64,000 nucleotides of DNA from Microbacterium sp. 2FI (GCF_005502885.1 NZ_SCMR01000001.1:124001-188000), one strand, 5' to 3'; numbered from the stretch's first letter, positions 40,216 to 50,033 are shown. Made by a program: numbers and translations. Notes: generated from the letters alone by a model not told the origin.

Positions 40216-41589
40216 ATGACCAAGCTCCGTCTCGCCATCGTGGGCGCAGGCCCGGCCGGCATCTACGCCGCCGACATCCTCCTGAAGGCCGAGCGCAAGT
40301 TCGACGTCTCGATCGACCTGTTCGAGCAGCTTCCCGCTCCCTACGGTCTCGTCCGCTACGGCGTCGCGCCCGATCATCCGCGCATCAAGGGCATCATCAC
40401 GGCGCTGCGAGAAGTGCTCGACCGCGGTGACATCCGCATCTTCGGCAACGTGCGGTTCGGCGAGGACATCACCCTCGAAGACCTCAAGCACCACTATCAC
40501 GCCGTCATCTTCTCGACCGGCGCGATCCGCGACACGAGCCTCGACATCCCCGGCATCGATGCCGAGGGCTCGTACGGTGCGGCCGACTTCGTCAGCTGGT
40601 TCGACGGGCACCCCGATGTGCCCCGCGACTGGTCGCTGGATGCGGCATCCGTCGCCGTCGTGGGCAACGGCAACGTCGCGCTCGACGTCGCCCGCATGCT
40701 CGCCAAGCACGCCGAAGACCTGCTGCCGACCGAGATCCCCGACAACGTCCACGCCGGGCTCGTCGCCTCGGCGGTCACCGACGTGCACGTGTTCGGGCGT
40801 CGCGGCCCGGCCCAGGTGAAGTTCACCCCGCTCGAACTGCGCGAGCTCGGCGAGCTCCGCGACGTCGACATGGTCGTCTACGACGAGGACTTCGACTACG
40901 ACGATGCGTCGCGCGCGGCGGTCGCCAGCAACAAGCAGGTCATGGTCATCGACCGCGTGCTGCAGTCGTGGCGCAAGCGTCCCTCGGCCAACAATGCCGG
41001 CGGCGAGGCGTCGCGTCGTCTGCACCTGCATTTCTACGCCAAGCCGCTCGAGGTCGTCACCGACGACGAGGGTCGTGTGGCGGGTTTCCGTTACGAGCGC
41101 ACGCGCCCCGACGGCGAAGGCGGAGTGGTCGGCACGGGCGAGATCCGCGAGGTCGCGATCCAGGCGATCTACCGCGCCGTCGGCTACTTCGGCTCGCCGC
41201 TGCCGGGCGTCCCCTTCGACAAGCGCCACGGCGTGATCCCCAACCACGAGGGCCAGGTGCTGCGCAAGGACTCGAACGAGCGCGTGCCCGGCGTCTACGC
41301 CACCGGCTGGATCAAGCGCGGCCCGGTCGGCCTCATCGGCCACACGAAGTCCGACGCGATGGAGACCGTCCGCCACCTCATCAACGACCAGGGTTCGTGG
41401 TGGCAGCCGTCCGATCCCTCGGAGGCCGCCATACCGGCGCTCCTGGCCGAGCGCGGCGTCGCCTGGACCGACCTCGACGGCTGGCATCGCCTCGACGAGC
41501 ACGAGATGGCCCTCGGCGCCCCGCACGAGCGGGCACGCATCAAGGTGGTCCCGCGCGACGACATGATCCGGATCTCGCGCGGCGAGTAG
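40216..41589 (+). CDS. Ferredoxin--NADP+ reductase (FprA/adrenodoxin reductase type)
   Basis: This 457-residue flavoprotein moves electrons between NADPH and ferredoxin. The FAD motif is VGAGPAGIYAADILL, and the family start YGLVRYGVAPDHPRIKGI is intact. The NADP motif is VAVVGNGNVALDVARML, and RRGPAQVKFTPLELREL is the usual arginine loop. The FAD-closing region is GVYATGWIKRGPVGLIGHTKSDA. It has a ribosome-binding site (CCGGAGAG), unlike many neighbours, and follows the prenyl synthase gene by 16 bases. Its electron partner is not in the window. Confidence 0.94.
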   Translation: MTKLRLAIVGAGPAGIYAADILLKAERKFDVSIDLFEQLPAPYGLVRYGVAPDHPRIKGIITALREVLDRGDIRIFGNVRFGEDITLEDLKHHYHAVIFSTGAIRDTSLDIPGIDAEGSYGAADFVSWFDGHPDVPRDWSLDAASVAVVGNGNVALDVARMLAKHAEDLLPTEIPDNVHAGLVASAVTDVHVFGRRGPAQVKFTPLELRELGELRDVDMVVYDEDFDYDDASRAAVASNKQVMVIDRVLQSWRKRPSANNAGGEASRRLHLHFYAKPLEVVTDDEGRVAGFRYERTRPDGEGGVVGTGEIREVAIQAIYRAVGYFGSPLPGVPFDKRHGVIPNHEGQVLRKDSNERVPGVYATGWIKRGPVGLIGHTKSDAMETVRHLINDQGSWWQPSDPSEAAIPALLAERGVAWTDLDGWHRLDEHEMALGAPHERARIKVVPRDDMIRISRGE

Positions 41590-41620
41590 CCGGGGTGCGC
41601 GTGCTGCGGCGCGTGCTAAA

Positions 41621-41688
41621 CGGAGGAGATCGGCAGAACGGAGGACGGATGCCGCGGCATCCGTCCTCCGTTTCGCGGATCTCCTCCG
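41621..41688. repeat. Nested long palindrome downstream of the reductase gene
   Basis: The inner arms ACGGAGGACGGATGCC (41638-41653) and GGCATCCGTCCTCCGT (41656-41671) are perfect over 16 bases with a GC centre. The outer arms CGGAGGAGATC (41621-41631) and GATCTCCTCCG (41678-41688) are also perfect. The stem is very strong and has no U-tract. It is the best-formed member of the window's palindrome set. About 120 bases without a gene follow. Confidence 0.82.
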
Positions 41689-41808
41689 AAATGCGAGCAC
41701 TCGTGCCGCCGTGGGGCCGCATCCTCCCCAGTCGTGGTTCAGGGCCTCGCTGTCCACAGGCCTGGACATCCGCGGCGGAATGAGAGCGGCTCTCCCGATA
41801 CTCGGAGG

Positions 41809-42640
41809 ATGCCGCCGCAGCTGCTCCTCACCGCGGACCGGCTCGCGGCCGAAGTGCGCAGGCGCGGCGGCGTAGTCCGGGTGCGGGTGCTGCGCGACGC
41901 GGGGTTCAGTCGCGCGCACATCGACGGGGCCGTGCATGCGGGCGTGCTGACGCGCCTGCGCAACGGCTGGGTCGCGAATCCGGATGCCGATCCCCATCTC
42001 GCGGCAGCCGCGCGCGCCGGAGTCGTGGTCACCTGCATCACCCAGGCGCAGCGCCTCGGGTTGTGGGTGCTCGACGACGGCATGCCGCACGTCGGCGCAC
42101 CTCCGCACGCCGGGCGCGTGACCTCGATGCGCGGAACGATCCACTGGGCCGTGCCGCTCGTGCCGAGGCATCCCGACCTCCTGGCCGACCCCGTCGAGAA
42201 CGTGCTCGGCCTCGTCGCCGTGTGCCAGCCGTTCGAGTCCGCGCTCGCGGTGTGGGAGTCCGCGCTCCAGAAGGATCTCGTGCCGCGCAGCGCGCTCGAG
42301 CGGCTCGATCTCGGCCCGGCTGCGCGACGGCTCCTGGCTTCGGCGCAGCCCTTCTCGGACTCCGGCCTCGAGACGTTCGTCGTGCCGAGGCTGCTGTGGC
42401 TGCGGCTGCCGCTGCGTCGCCAGATCTGGATCCACGGCCACCGGGTCGACCTCCTGATCGGGGATCGCCTCGTGCTCCAGATCGACGGCGGTCACCACGT
42501 CGGGCGGCAGCGCGAGGCCGACATCGCGCACGATGCCGCGCTCGTGCTCCTCGGGTACCACGTGATCCGCGTCGGCTACGGGCAGATTGTCGATCCCCTC
42601 CGAGATGCGAGAGCCGCACCGCCCCGAGCCGTCCCCCTAG
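41809..42640 (+). CDS. DUF559-type endonuclease-like protein with AbiEi-like N-terminus; 3' end disturbed
   Basis: The first ~275 residues look like a known actinobacterial family. A small winged-helix start (VRRRGGVVRVRVLRDAGFSRAHIDGAV) resembles AbiEi antitoxin domains, and the C-terminal Vsr-like nuclease fold has LPLRRQIWIHGHRVDLLIGDRLVLQIDGG and GYHVIRVGY. No stop codon follows at the expected place: the frame stays open to 43659, across the hydrolase gene in another frame. A TAG at 42638-42640 lies in another frame, so an indel near 42600 probably removed the native end. I end the feature there. The ATG lies six bases after GATACT. Confidence 0.6.
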
Positions 42641-42649
42641 GCTGGGCGT

Positions 42650-43624
42650 GTGTCCCGCAACTGGGTGCCCGACATCCTCGGCAAGCCGTTCGAGCAGCTC
42701 ACGCTGCCGCTCGAAGGCGCCGACGGACCGGTCGCGACGGTGGTGCGCAGCATCCCGAATCCGCTGCTCTCCTTCCTTCGCCCGGCGGCCGACATCGACG
42801 TGCTGTACGTGCACGGCTGGTCGGACTACTTCTTCCAGACCGAGCTCGCCCGCTTCTGGAACCACCTCGGTGCGCGCTTCCACGCCCTCGATCTGCGCCG
42901 GTACGGCCGGAGCCTCCGACCGGATCAGGTGCCCGGCTACGTCGACTCCCTCGACGAGTACGACGACGACATCGACGCGGCGCTCACCGCGATCGGGCAT
43001 GGGGTGGATGCTGCATCCCGGCGTCGCCTCATCCTCCTCGGGCATTCGACCGGGGGTCTCACGCTGACGCTGTGGGCGGCCCGCCACCCGGGGCGCGCGA
43101 GCGCGCTGGTGCTGAACAGCCCGTGGCTCGAGCTGCAGCTCGGCGCCCTCGGCCGGCAGGCGATCGCCCCGATCGTGGGGATGCGGGCGCGGTTCGATCC
43201 GCTCGGCACGCACCCCGCGGTCGACCTAGGCTTCTACACGCGCGCGCAGACCGAGGTCGGGGCGCTTCCCGTCGACGGGTATCGATCCGAGTGGCGGCCG
43301 CCGCAGGGCTTCCCCACGCACCCGGGCTGGCTCGCGGCGATCATCGAGGGTCACCGGCGCGTGGCGTCGGGGGTCGATGTCGGGTGTCCGGCGCTCGTGC
43401 TGCTGTCCGCGCGGTCGACGCCGGCGTTCTCGTGGAACGACGCAATGGCCGCGACCGACTCGGTGCTCGTCGTCGACGACATCGCGCGCAGCGCCACGCG
43501 CATCGGGTCACTCGTGACGATCGCGCGCATCGACGGTGCGATCCACGACGTCTTCCTATCGCGGCAGGAACCCCGCGTGAAGGCGTACACCGAGCTCGAG
43601 CGGTGGGTCGCCGCGCTCCCGTGA
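42650..43624 (+). CDS. Alpha/beta hydrolase (serine aminopeptidase/lysophospholipase-like)
   Basis: This 324-residue hydrolase has the nucleophile elbow LLGHSTGGLTLTLWAA with the serine near residue 129, a DLRRYGRSLRP loop after the first strands, and a late catalytic histidine in IDGAIHDVFLS. The acid is probably in the SARSTPAF region. It resembles lysophospholipase-like S33 proteins and is not clearly MenH, although the menaquinone genes lie upstream and no MenH is seen. The GTG lies six bases after TAGGCT (42638-42643), inside the open frame of the preceding gene. Confidence 0.87.
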   Translation: MSRNWVPDILGKPFEQLTLPLEGADGPVATVVRSIPNPLLSFLRPAADIDVLYVHGWSDYFFQTELARFWNHLGARFHALDLRRYGRSLRPDQVPGYVDSLDEYDDDIDAALTAIGHGVDAASRRRLILLGHSTGGLTLTLWAARHPGRASALVLNSPWLELQLGALGRQAIAPIVGMRARFDPLGTHPAVDLGFYTRAQTEVGALPVDGYRSEWRPPQGFPTHPGWLAAIIEGHRRVASGVDVGCPALVLLSARSTPAFSWNDAMAATDSVLVVDDIARSATRIGSLVTIARIDGAIHDVFLSRQEPRVKAYTELERWVAALP

Positions 43625-43645
43625 GGCTGCCCGGTCGTGCCGGGG

Positions 43646-44134
43646 CTACCGGTAGTTGACGAACTGCAGGTCGACGTCGAGATCGGCGGCCTTGAGCATG
43701 CGCTGCACTTCCTGCAGGTCGTCGCGGCTCTTGGACTGTACGCGCAGCTCGTCGCCCTGGATCTGCGACTTGACGCCCTTGGGGCCTTCGTCGCGGATGA
43801 TCTTCGAGATCTTCTTGGCGTTCTCGGACGAGATGCCGTCCTTGATCGTTGAGACGATGCGGTACTCCTTGCCGCTGGCGAAGGGCTCGCCCGACTCGAG
43901 GCTCTTCAGCGAGATGCCGCGCTTGATGAGCTTGGACTGGAAGACGTCGAGGACGGCCTTCGCGCGCTCTTCGGTGCTCGCCTTGATGAGCACCGACTCG
44001 CCGCTCCACTCGACCGAGGCGCCCGTGCCCTTGAAGTCGTAGCGCTGCTCGATCTCCTTGCGCGCCTGGTTCAGGGCGTTCTCGGCCTCCTGGTGGTCGA
44101 CCTTGCTCACGATGTCGAAAGAGGAATCAGCCAT
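43646..44134 (-). CDS. YajQ family nucleotide-binding protein
   Basis: This 162-residue protein is a YajQ-type double ferredoxin-like fold: [48 protein letters not shown], and [22 protein letters not shown]. YajQ homologues bind RNA and cyclic di-GMP in some proteobacteria. No partner is visible here. I chose the ATG at 44134, not the upstream ATG, because TAGAAT (44142-44147, minus strand) overlaps the upstream one and lies seven bases away. Confidence 0.93.
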   Translation of the reverse strand: MADSSFDIVSKVDHQEAENALNQARKEIEQRYDFKGTGASVEWSGESVLIKASTEERAKAVLDVFQSKLIKRGISLKSLESGEPFASGKEYRIVSTIKDGISSENAKKISKIIRDEGPKGVKSQIQGDELRVQSKSRDDLQEVQRMLKAADLDVDLQFVNYR

Positions 44135-44220
44135 GCCGGGCATTCTATCCGCAGGGCTGCGGGCAGTGCCGGGCCCGCTGCGGCCGCGCCGCGCGGCATC
44201 CGTTCGTACTTTCGTCGGAT

Positions 44221-44325
44221 TTGCAAGCGATTGCATGGACCCGCCGATGGTCACAGCCTGATATCGAATGGGTCCTGCCGTTTGCACAATCGAGGATCCC
44301 GGGTAAGAATGTAAGCGCTTGCATT
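44221..44325 (+). promoter_or_regulatory. mal operon promoter with two LacI-type operators
   Basis: TTGCAAGCGATTGCA (44221-44235) and AATGTAAGCGCTTGCATT (44308-44325) are close to the LacI-family consensus TTGCAAGCGCTTGCAA. TTGCAC (44282-44287) and TAAGAA (44304-44309) form a plausible promoter between and over them. The second operator covers the start site. The two sites are about 87 bases apart, which suits DNA looping. The repressor gene is not in the window. Confidence 0.78.
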
Positions 44326-44412
44326 CCCCTGCAAGTCGAAGGACGGTCTTCAACGGTGCTCTGCGCCGGCTGAGGCCGGACAATCCGAAAGCACTTTGAG
44401 AGAGGCACACCG

Positions 44413-45645
44413 ATGAAGGTGAACATGAAGGGCGCGCTGGCACTGAGCGCCGTCATCGCGTCCAGCGCGATCGTTCTGGCAGGCTGCGCGAGCGGCGGCT
44501 CCGCCGGCGAGACCAGCGAGCCGGCCGAAGCCGCAGGCTCGCTGGTCGTCTGGGTCGACGCCGAGCGCGTCGATGCGCTGCAGGGCGCAGCCGACGCATA
44601 CACCGAAGAGACCGGTGTCGAGGTCGAGCTCGTCGGCAAGGACGTCAACACGATCAAGGATGACTTCATCCAGCAGGTTCCGACCGGCGAAGGCCCCGAC
44701 ATCACGATGGGTGCGCACGACTGGCTCGGCGAGCTCTCGACCAACGGCACCGTCGCACCGCTCGAGCTGGGCGACAGCTCGGCCGACTACCTCCCCGTCG
44801 CGCTCCAGGCGTCGACCTACGAGGGCACCGTCTACATGCTCCCGTACGCCGTCGAGAACATCGCGGTGCTGCGCAACGCCGACATCATCCCCGAGCCGGC
44901 AGCGAACTTCGACGACATGATCGCGAAGGGCACGGCCGCCGGTCTCGAGCAGCCGTTCGTCGTCGAGCAGGGCGCCGAGGGCAACCCGTACCACCTGTAC
45001 CCGTTCCAGACCGCGTTCGGCGCCCCCGTCTTCGGCACCGACGACTCGGGCAGCTACGACCCGACCGACCTGCAGCTCGGCAGCGAGGGCGGCTTCGCCT
45101 TCGCCGACTGGCTCGCAGCCCAGGGTGCCGCCGGCACGCTGAACACCGACATCGACGGTCAGATCGCGAAGGACAACTTCCTCACCGGCAAGTCGGCCTT
45201 CTGGCTGACCGGCCCGTGGAACGTCGGCGCGGCCATCGACGGCGGCATCAACGTCGCGATCGACCCGATCCCCAGCCCCACCGCCGAGGTCGCTCAGCCG
45301 TTCGCCGGCGTCAAGGGCTTCTTCGTCTCGTCGGAGTCCGAGAACAAGGTCGCCGCGAACGACTTCCTCGTCAACTACATCGGCACCGAAGACGTTCAGC
45401 TCTCGCTCTTCGAGGCCGGCAACATCCTCCCCGCCCTGACGGCTGCCGCTGACGCCGCCGCGAGCGACCCGATCATCGCCGGCTTCCAGGCCGTCGGTGG
45501 CGACGCCGTCCCGATGCCGGCCATCCCGGCCATGGGTTCGGTCTGGGCGTTCTGGGGTGTCGCCGAGGCTGCGATCATCAACGGCGAAGACCCGACGGCG
45601 ACGTGGCAGAAGCTCGTCGACGACGTGACGGCCGCCATCCAGTAA
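44413..45645 (+). CDS. malE: Maltose/maltodextrin-binding lipoprotein
   Basis: This 410-residue solute-binding protein captures maltodextrins outside the cell for MalFG. The signal peptide ends in VLAGC (cysteine 25), followed by a Gly/Ser/Glu linker. The mature domain has [57 protein letters not shown], and [11 protein letters not shown], as in MalE-like proteins of Gram-positives. A GAGAGG ribosome-binding site precedes the ATG. It is the first gene after the LacI-controlled promoter, and a strong hairpin follows it. Confidence 0.93.
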   Translation: MKVNMKGALALSAVIASSAIVLAGCASGGSAGETSEPAEAAGSLVVWVDAERVDALQGAADAYTEETGVEVELVGKDVNTIKDDFIQQVPTGEGPDITMGAHDWLGELSTNGTVAPLELGDSSADYLPVALQASTYEGTVYMLPYAVENIAVLRNADIIPEPAANFDDMIAKGTAAGLEQPFVVEQGAEGNPYHLYPFQTAFGAPVFGTDDSGSYDPTDLQLGSEGGFAFADWLAAQGAAGTLNTDIDGQIAKDNFLTGKSAFWLTGPWNVGAAIDGGINVAIDPIPSPTAEVAQPFAGVKGFFVSSESENKVAANDFLVNYIGTEDVQLSLFEAGNILPALTAAADAAASDPIIAGFQAVGGDAVPMPAIPAMGSVWAFWGVAEAAIINGEDPTATWQKLVDDVTAAIQ

Positions 45646-45688
45646 TACGCGGACCGCATGCCCCCACGGGGGTTGCGATCCACATCGT

Positions 45689-45717
45689 CGGGGCGGATGC
45701 TGAACGCATCCGCCCCG
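45689..45717 (+). promoter_or_regulatory. Intercistronic hairpin between malE and malF
   Basis: GGGGCGGATGC (45690-45700) and GCATCCGCCCC (45706-45716) pair perfectly around a TGAAC loop, and C45689 pairs with G45717. There is no U-tract. A smaller CCCCC-A-CGGGGG element is just upstream. In other bacteria such structures protect the malE end of the mRNA and raise its amount over malFG. Confidence 0.7.
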
Positions 45718-45747
45718 GCGATGCCGTACACACGACGAGGACGACGC

Positions 45748-47364
45748 ATGACTGAGATGACCGACACGGCGGTGGACGAGAAGCCGCCGACCGCGCGCCA
45801 GCGCCGGGCGGCCTCGATGGCCGAATCGGCAGGCGGCCGCACACGCTGGCTGCTGCTGAAGATCCTGCTGCTCGCGATCGTCGACGCCGTCGCCGTGTAC
45901 GCGGTGTTCGTCCTCTTCGGCGCCGAAGAGTGGCTCGTCCTCGCCGGGGTCGTCGCCGTCACGATCCTCGTCAACTGGATCTACTTCTCACGCAAGCAGA
46001 TCGCCCCGAAGTACCTGATCCCCGGGGTGCTGCTCCTGATCGTCTTCCAGGTGTTCACGCTCGTCTACACCGGCTACATCGGGTTCACCAACTACGGAAC
46101 CGGGCACAACGGCTCCAAGGAGCAGGCCGTCTCGTCGCTGATGAGCTCGGCGCTCGAGCGTGTGCCCGACTCGCCGACCTACGGTGTCACCGTCGTCGAG
46201 CGCTTCAACGAACTCGGGCTGCTCGTCACCGACCCCACCGACGGCGACGTGAGCGTCGGCACCGCGACCGAGCCGCTGAGCCCCGCCGACGGGGCCGAGA
46301 TGGACGGCGACAAGGCCGTTGCCCTCGACGGGTGGACGACCCTGCAGTTCGCCGATGTGCTCGCCCGCAGCGACGAGATCACCGAGCTCGCAGTTCCGTT
46401 CAGCGACGACCCGAACGACGGTGCTATCCGCACGCCCGACGGGCAGAACGGCTACCTCTACGTCTCGACGCTCGAGTACGACGAGCAGGCCGGCACGATG
46501 ACCGACACGAACACCGGCGTCGTGTACACCGACATCGGCACCGGCGCGTTCACCTCGGAGGACGGCGAAGAGCTGCTCCCGGGCTGGCAGATCGTCGTCG
46601 GGTTCGACAACTTCGTGCGCGCCCTCACCGACACCTCGATCCGCGGACCCCTCCTCGCGGTGACTGTCTGGACCTTCGTCTTCGCGATCGTCTCGGTCGT
46701 CACCACGTTCGCCCTCGGACTCCTGCTCGCGGTCGCCTTCCAGTCCAAGCGGATGCGCGGACGCAACATCTACCGCATCCTGCTGATCCTCCCGTACGCG
46801 TTCCCCGCGTTCCTTTCCGCTCTCATCTGGCGCGGCATGATGAACGAGAGCTTCGGATTCATCAACCAGGTGCTGCTCGGCGGCGCCGAGGTGCCCTGGC
46901 TCACCGATCCGTTCGTCGCGAAGATCTCGGTGCTGCTGGTGAACCTGTGGCTCGGCTTCCCGTACATGTTCCTCATCTGCATGGGCGCCCTCCAGGCGAT
47001 TCCCGACGAGCTGACCGAGGCCGCCAAGGTCGACGGCGCGAACGCGTGGCAGACTTTCCGACGCATCAAGTTCCCGCTGCTGCTGGTCACGGTGACGCCG
47101 ATCCTCATCGCGTCCTTCGCGTTCAACTTCAACAACTTCAACCTGATCTACATGCTGACCAACGGTGGGCCGCGATTCTCCGATGTGTCGATACCGGTCG
47201 GACACACCGACATCCTGATCTCGATGGTCTACAAGGTCGCCTTCACCGGGCAGAACCGCGACTACGGGCTCGCATCGGCGTTCACGATCCTGATCTTCAT
47301 CGTGGTCGCGGTGATCGCGATCGTCTCGTTCCGCCGCACCAAGGCACTCGAGGAGCTGAACTGA
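45748..47364 (+). CDS. malF: Maltodextrin ABC transporter permease MalF
   Basis: This 538-residue permease has a basic N-terminal tail, three early helices, a large extracytoplasmic loop (about residues 120-280), and five C-terminal helices. The EAA loop that contacts the ATPase is EAAKVDGANAWQTFRRIKFP near residue 425. The long loop is the MalF P2-type insertion that receives the binding protein. I start at the ATG at 45748, because the ACGAGGACG stretch precedes it and the region upstream holds the hairpin. The ATPase is not encoded here, so a shared MsiK-like ATPase elsewhere is likely. Confidence 0.93.
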   Translation: MTEMTDTAVDEKPPTARQRRAASMAESAGGRTRWLLLKILLLAIVDAVAVYAVFVLFGAEEWLVLAGVVAVTILVNWIYFSRKQIAPKYLIPGVLLLIVFQVFTLVYTGYIGFTNYGTGHNGSKEQAVSSLMSSALERVPDSPTYGVTVVERFNELGLLVTDPTDGDVSVGTATEPLSPADGAEMDGDKAVALDGWTTLQFADVLARSDEITELAVPFSDDPNDGAIRTPDGQNGYLYVSTLEYDEQAGTMTDTNTGVVYTDIGTGAFTSEDGEELLPGWQIVVGFDNFVRALTDTSIRGPLLAVTVWTFVFAIVSVVTTFALGLLLAVAFQSKRMRGRNIYRILLILPYAFPAFLSALIWRGMMNESFGFINQVLLGGAEVPWLTDPFVAKISVLLVNLWLGFPYMFLICMGALQAIPDELTEAAKVDGANAWQTFRRIKFPLLLVTVTPILIASFAFNFNNFNLIYMLTNGGPRFSDVSIPVGHTDILISMVYKVAFTGQNRDYGLASAFTILIFIVVAVIAIVSFRRTKALEELN

Positions 47365-47365
47365 C

Positions 47366-48376
47366 ATGAGCGAGAATCCAGCACCCCGCGCCGAGCCCAC
47401 GATGGGCAAGCGGATCACACAGCAGGTCTTCATGGGCGCCACGTCCGAAGAGGTCAACCTCTACTCCGACGGCACCGCAGGCAACAAGCCCGTCAAGCGC
47501 GCGAAGGGCGAGAAGCGCCGCCCCTTCGGCCGCTGGTTCCGTGAGGACGGCTGGCGCCACGTCATCGCCATTGTCGTCGCGATCTTCGCGGTCTTCCCCC
47601 TGCTGTACGTGCTGTCGGCATCCCTCAATCCCCGAGGAACCCTGACGGGATCGAACCAGCTGTTCTCGGCGTGGAGCCTCGACAGCTACGTGCGGATGCT
47701 GACCGACCCGCAGGTGCCGTACACCCAGTGGTACGCCAACACCCTGATCATCGCGATCGTGACCGGCTTCGTCATGGTCTTCATCGGGGCACTCGCGGCC
47801 TATGCCTTCTCGCGTATGCGGTTCATGGGTCGCCGGGTCGGGCTCACCACGATCGTCGTGGTGCAGATGTTCCCGCAGCTGCTCGCCGTCGTCGCGATCT
47901 TCCTGCTGATGACCTCGATCGGCGACTGGTTCCCCGCGATCGGCCTCAACACCCACACGGGCCTGATCCTCGTCTACCTCGGCGGCGCGCTGGGCGTGAA
48001 CACGTTCCTCATGTACGGCTTCTTCAACACGATCCCGAAGGAGCTCGACGAGGCCGCGAAGATCGACGGCGCGGGCCACGCCCGCATCTTCTTCACGATC
48101 ATCCTGCGGCTGGTCGCGCCGATCCTCGCGGTCGTCGGGCTGCTGTCGTTCATCGGGATCGTGAACGAGTACGTGATCGCGAGCGTCATCCTCATCGACT
48201 CCGAGAAGCAGACGCTGGTTGTCGGCATGGTCAAGCTCGTCTCCAACCCGCGGTACGCGGACTGGTCGGCGTTCTCGGCCGGCGCTGTGATGGCGGCGAT
48301 CCCCGTCCTGATCGTGTTCCTGCTCCTCCAGCGCTACGTCGTCGGAGGCCTCACGGCCGGCGCGACCAAGGGATGA
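47366..48376 (+). CDS. malG: Maltodextrin ABC transporter permease MalG
   Basis: This 336-residue permease has a hydrophilic N-terminal part of about 65 residues and six helices. The EAA loop is DEAAKIDGAGHARIFFTIIL, and NEYVIASVILIDSEKQTLVVGM is the MalG-type ending region. It starts two bases after the malF stop codon with a GGAG site upstream. The N-terminal extension with a KRAKGEKRRP patch is longer than in E. coli MalG. Confidence 0.93.
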   Translation: MSENPAPRAEPTMGKRITQQVFMGATSEEVNLYSDGTAGNKPVKRAKGEKRRPFGRWFREDGWRHVIAIVVAIFAVFPLLYVLSASLNPRGTLTGSNQLFSAWSLDSYVRMLTDPQVPYTQWYANTLIIAIVTGFVMVFIGALAAYAFSRMRFMGRRVGLTTIVVVQMFPQLLAVVAIFLLMTSIGDWFPAIGLNTHTGLILVYLGGALGVNTFLMYGFFNTIPKELDEAAKIDGAGHARIFFTIILRLVAPILAVVGLLSFIGIVNEYVIASVILIDSEKQTLVVGMVKLVSNPRYADWSAFSAGAVMAAIPVLIVFLLLQRYVVGGLTAGATKG

Positions 48377-48383
48377 GTCCCGC

Positions 48384-49868
48384 GTGAGCGGCCGCCGGCG
48401 CATCCCCGGCGCGATGCGGATGCTGTCGGCGGCGCTCGCCGCGGCTTCCCTCGTCGCGATGGCCGGGTGTGCGGCGCCCGCGCCCGACGAGCAGGCCGGA
48501 GAGCCCGACGTCGGCATCCAGCTCTTCCAGTTGCCGTGGGTCTCGATCGCCGAGGAGTGCGAAGAGACGCTCGGCCCGAACGGGTTCGCGTGGGTGCTCA
48601 CCTCGCCGCCGAACGAGCACATCGTGCGCGACGAGTGGTGGGCGTCGTACCAGCCGGTGAGCTACGCGGTCGAGTCCAGGCTCGGCACGCGCGACGAGTT
48701 CGCCGACATGGTCGCGCGATGCGATGCGGCCGGCGTTGCGATCATCGCGGATGCCGTGATCAACCACATGACGGGACAGGACTCCCCGGGTGTGGGGTGG
48801 GCGGGCTCGGCCTACGAGCACTACGACTACCCGGGCATCTACGGCGACGACGACTTCCACCGCTGCGGCCTCACGCCGAACGACGACATCGCGGACTACA
48901 CCTCGCGCGAGCAGGTGCAGACGTGCGAGCTGGTGAACCTCGCCGATCTCGACACCGCGAGTGATCGCGTGCGGGGAACGATCGGCGCCTACCTCGACGA
49001 TCTGCTCTCGCTCGGCGTCGCAGGCTTCCGCATCGACGCTGCCAAGCACATGGCGGCAGACGACGTCGCCGCGATCGTCGCGGAACTGCCCGAGGGCACC
49101 CGCATCCTCAGCGAAGTGATCCGCGGGGGAGGTGAGCCGGTCACGCCTGAGGAGTACACCGGCTTCGGCGACGTCTTCGAGTTCACCTACGCGCGCGACC
49201 TCGGCCCGGCGCTCGCCAGCGGCATCGTCAACGATCCGCCGCAGGGCGACGAGCGCCCGCAGCACGTGCCCGCAGACCGCGCGATCGTGTTCGTCGACAA
49301 TCACGACACCGAGCGTGGCGAGGCGGACGTCACCGCCCGCGACGGCGCGCTCTACGTGATCGCGAACGCGCTCATGCTCGCCGACGACTACGGCACGCCG
49401 GTCGTGTACTCGGGCTACGCGTTCAGCGACCGCGATGCCGGCGCTCCCGCAGACGCCGACGGCCGCGTGCTCGCGGCATCGTGCGCCGACGCCACGGGGC
49501 CCGCCGCGTCGTACCCGGACGGGGAGCGCACGTGCGTGCAGGCGTGGCCGGCGATCGGCGGGATGCTCGCCTTCCGCGCGGCGGTCGGCGACGCGCCCCG
49601 ACTCGACGGCGTGCGCGCGGACGGCGCCTACGGCTTCGAGCGTGAGGGCCGCGGCGTGGTCGCCGTCAATCCCGGAGGTCTGGCTGCGACGATCGAGATC
49701 CCCACCACGATGCCCGCGGGCGAGTACTGCGACGTCGTCACGGGTGGTCGCGACCCGGTCGAAGGCGACGGATGCCGGGGCCTCGCATTCACGGTCGACG
49801 ACGGTGTCGCACGCTTCGCGCTCGAGCCTCTCGCTGCGGCGGCGATCCATGTCGGAGCGCAGTCGTGA
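48384..49868 (+). CDS. Lipoprotein alpha-amylase (GH13)
   Basis: This 494-residue enzyme cuts starch outside the cell while tethered to the membrane. The signal peptide ends in VAMAGC (cysteine 29). The catalytic residues are all present: nucleophile Asp217 in GFRIDAAKHM, acid/base Glu244 in RILSEVI, and Asp308 in FVDNHDTER. The barrel ends in a small beta domain of about 80 residues, and no separate starch-binding module is seen. The GTG start follows malG by seven bases, so the amylase is in the same operon as its product's importer. Confidence 0.92.
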   Translation: MSGRRRIPGAMRMLSAALAAASLVAMAGCAAPAPDEQAGEPDVGIQLFQLPWVSIAEECEETLGPNGFAWVLTSPPNEHIVRDEWWASYQPVSYAVESRLGTRDEFADMVARCDAAGVAIIADAVINHMTGQDSPGVGWAGSAYEHYDYPGIYGDDDFHRCGLTPNDDIADYTSREQVQTCELVNLADLDTASDRVRGTIGAYLDDLLSLGVAGFRIDAAKHMAADDVAAIVAELPEGTRILSEVIRGGGEPVTPEEYTGFGDVFEFTYARDLGPALASGIVNDPPQGDERPQHVPADRAIVFVDNHDTERGEADVTARDGALYVIANALMLADDYGTPVVYSGYAFSDRDAGAPADADGRVLAASCADATGPAASYPDGERTCVQAWPAIGGMLAFRAAVGDAPRLDGVRADGAYGFEREGRGVVAVNPGGLAATIEIPTTMPAGEYCDVVTGGRDPVEGDGCRGLAFTVDDGVARFALEPLAAAAIHVGAQS

Positions 49869-50033
49869 ACAGCGTGCGCTGAGGCGCAGCATCCGCTCAC
49901 CCCGGCGTGCCACAATCGACCTCACAACCGAAGAACAACCTGAGGGCTCTGTCATGGCATCACGCCGTGCAACCACGTCGCAGTGATCCCGCTCCCGCGC
50001 GGCGCCGCCGTGTGAATCCCCGAAAGGTCCGGC

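Noticed and set aside
42650-43624. The alpha/beta hydrolase as MenH
   Set aside because: It is larger (324 residues) than MenH (about 250-270) and looks like S33/lysophospholipase proteins. Only position suggests a link to menaquinone.
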